A stretch of 32,839 nt of DNA from Bacteroides sp. (GTDB lineage: Bacteria > Bacteroidota > Bacteroidia > Bacteroidales > Bacteroidaceae). The translations under genes were made by a program, and so were the position numbers. Where the stretch lies: the NCBI RefSeq assembly GCF_029057325.1, contig NZ_JAICZW010000105.1, positions 1 to 32,839 of the forward strand. Reading direction: 5' to 3'. How positions within the stretch are numbered: position 1 is the stretch's first letter; the number at the start of each line of letters is the position of its first letter. Positions 32,418-32,839 of this stretch are shown piece after piece. The notes beneath the pieces were generated by a model. It did no database searches, was not told where the DNA came from, and was given only the letters and a program-made list of their open reading frames with translations.

Positions 32418-32839
32418 TTATCTGATCTTCTCTCTGATTTTAGCCAGGTATTTCTTCATGCCGTCCGCATCCTTGTTTTCGATGATTTCGAGCAGATTCT
32501 TCAGTTCAGTGCGTATATTGGCCACTTGCGAGGGGGTGCGGGGATTGAACAGGATTTCCTGAAGCAGGAAATCGTCTTCGTTCAGCAAGCCTTGGGCAAT
32601 CGCCATGTGCTTTTTGAAGGTGGTTCCCGGCGCTTCTTGGTGCTTCATGACCGCTGCGAAGACAAAGGTCGATACGAACGGGATGGAGAGGGAGTAGGCC
32701 ACCGTTTCGTCGTGCTCGTCGAAAGTATATTCGAAGATGTTCAGTTTCAGGGTCTGGTAGAGATCTTTGAAGAAGATTTTTCCCAAGTGGTCGCCTTCGC
32801 TGATGATGATGGCATTCTCCGTGTTCAGGTGATTGAGGC
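32418..32839 (-). CDS. tyrA: Prephenate dehydrogenase (TyrA), C-terminal part (5' end outside window)
   Basis: TyrA oxidatively decarboxylates prephenate to 4-hydroxyphenylpyruvate in tyrosine synthesis. The visible 140 codons are the C-terminal helical dimerisation domain of the short Bacteroides-type enzyme: LNTENAIIISEGDH, then GKIFFKDLYQTLKLNIFEYT, DEHDETVAYSLSIPF with its conserved His, PGTTFKKHMAIAQGLL, and LLQEILFNPRTPSQV. The reading frame stays open to the window edge, so the NAD-binding N-terminal domain lies outside and a start at an internal codon near 32786 would be wrong. A hairpin downstream probably ends the transcript. It is a housekeeping gene bordering the fimbrial locus. 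Confidence 0.9.
   Translation of the reverse strand, partial: LNHLNTENAIIISEGDHLGKIFFKDLYQTLKLNIFEYTFDEHDETVAYSLSIPFVSTFVFAAVMKHQEAPGTTFKKHMAIAQGLLNEDDFLLQEILFNPRTPSQVANIRTELKNLLEIIENKDADGMKKYLAKIREKIR

Overview
The window looks like chromosomal DNA from the genus Bacteroides (order Bacteroidales); the species is not resolved. The evidence is the gene order TonB / DJ-1 / ispD / recG and DUF1599 / DoxX-like / tpiA / SPOR / folE, a hybrid two-component system (HTCS) with a periplasmic beta-propeller, a type V (FimA/Mfa-like) lipoprotein fimbrial operon, and repeated matches to the Bacteroides -7 promoter box TAnnTTTG. No tRNA, rRNA, CRISPR array or complete insertion sequence is visible.

Layout. 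Positions 1-3969 (+): end of a TonB-type energy transducer, a DJ-1/PfpI protein, ispD and recG, closely packed. Positions 3970-4582: intergenic, with a palindromic tandem array and a promoter. Positions 4583-9425 (+): a secreted M23/LysM peptidase, then DUF1599, a DoxX/MauE-like membrane protein, tpiA, a SPOR protein and folE. Positions 9487-11571 (-): dnaG. Positions 11572-11974: dnaG promoter, a hairpin, a 170-bp inverted-repeat (MITE-like) element with an 8-bp direct repeat at its borders, and a consensus promoter. Positions 11975-15952 (+): a 1325-residue HTCS regulator. Positions 16123-19233 (-): a second, convergent hybrid kinase with a solute-binding-type sensor. Positions 19578-21121: a DUF5053-like gene, a truncated gene remnant and an Rpn-type PD-(D/E)XK nuclease. 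This stretch and the second kinase lie between two copies of a long inverted repeat.

Positions 31568-21890 (-) form a six-gene fimbrial operon in this transcription order: DUF3575 barrel, DUF3868/OmpA-like/TPR protein, Mfa1-like major subunit, FimB/Mfa2-like anchor, a minor fimbrillin, and a 1087-residue DUF4906-type tip candidate ending in a strong terminator. The shaft and tip subunits are lipoproteins with a Thr-Arg-Ala/Ser site at Arg53-57. The anchor lacks this site, matching the known logic in which pilins are proteolytically matured and the anchor is not. The window ends inside tyrA (-).

The most interesting signal lies upstream of the fimbrial operon. A 24-bp perfect inverted repeat (31707-31730 and 32119-32142) encloses about 390 bp. 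A TAnnTTTG promoter inside it points at the operon from just within the left repeat. This is the architecture of an invertible, phase-variable Bacteroides promoter, drawn here in the apparent ON orientation. The left repeat and its -7 box are tandemly duplicated with a 46-bp period. No invertase gene is in the window, so a recombinase would have to act in trans. A second notable signal is a palindromic array with an exact 22-bp period, present with shared flanks at two loci 17 kb apart.
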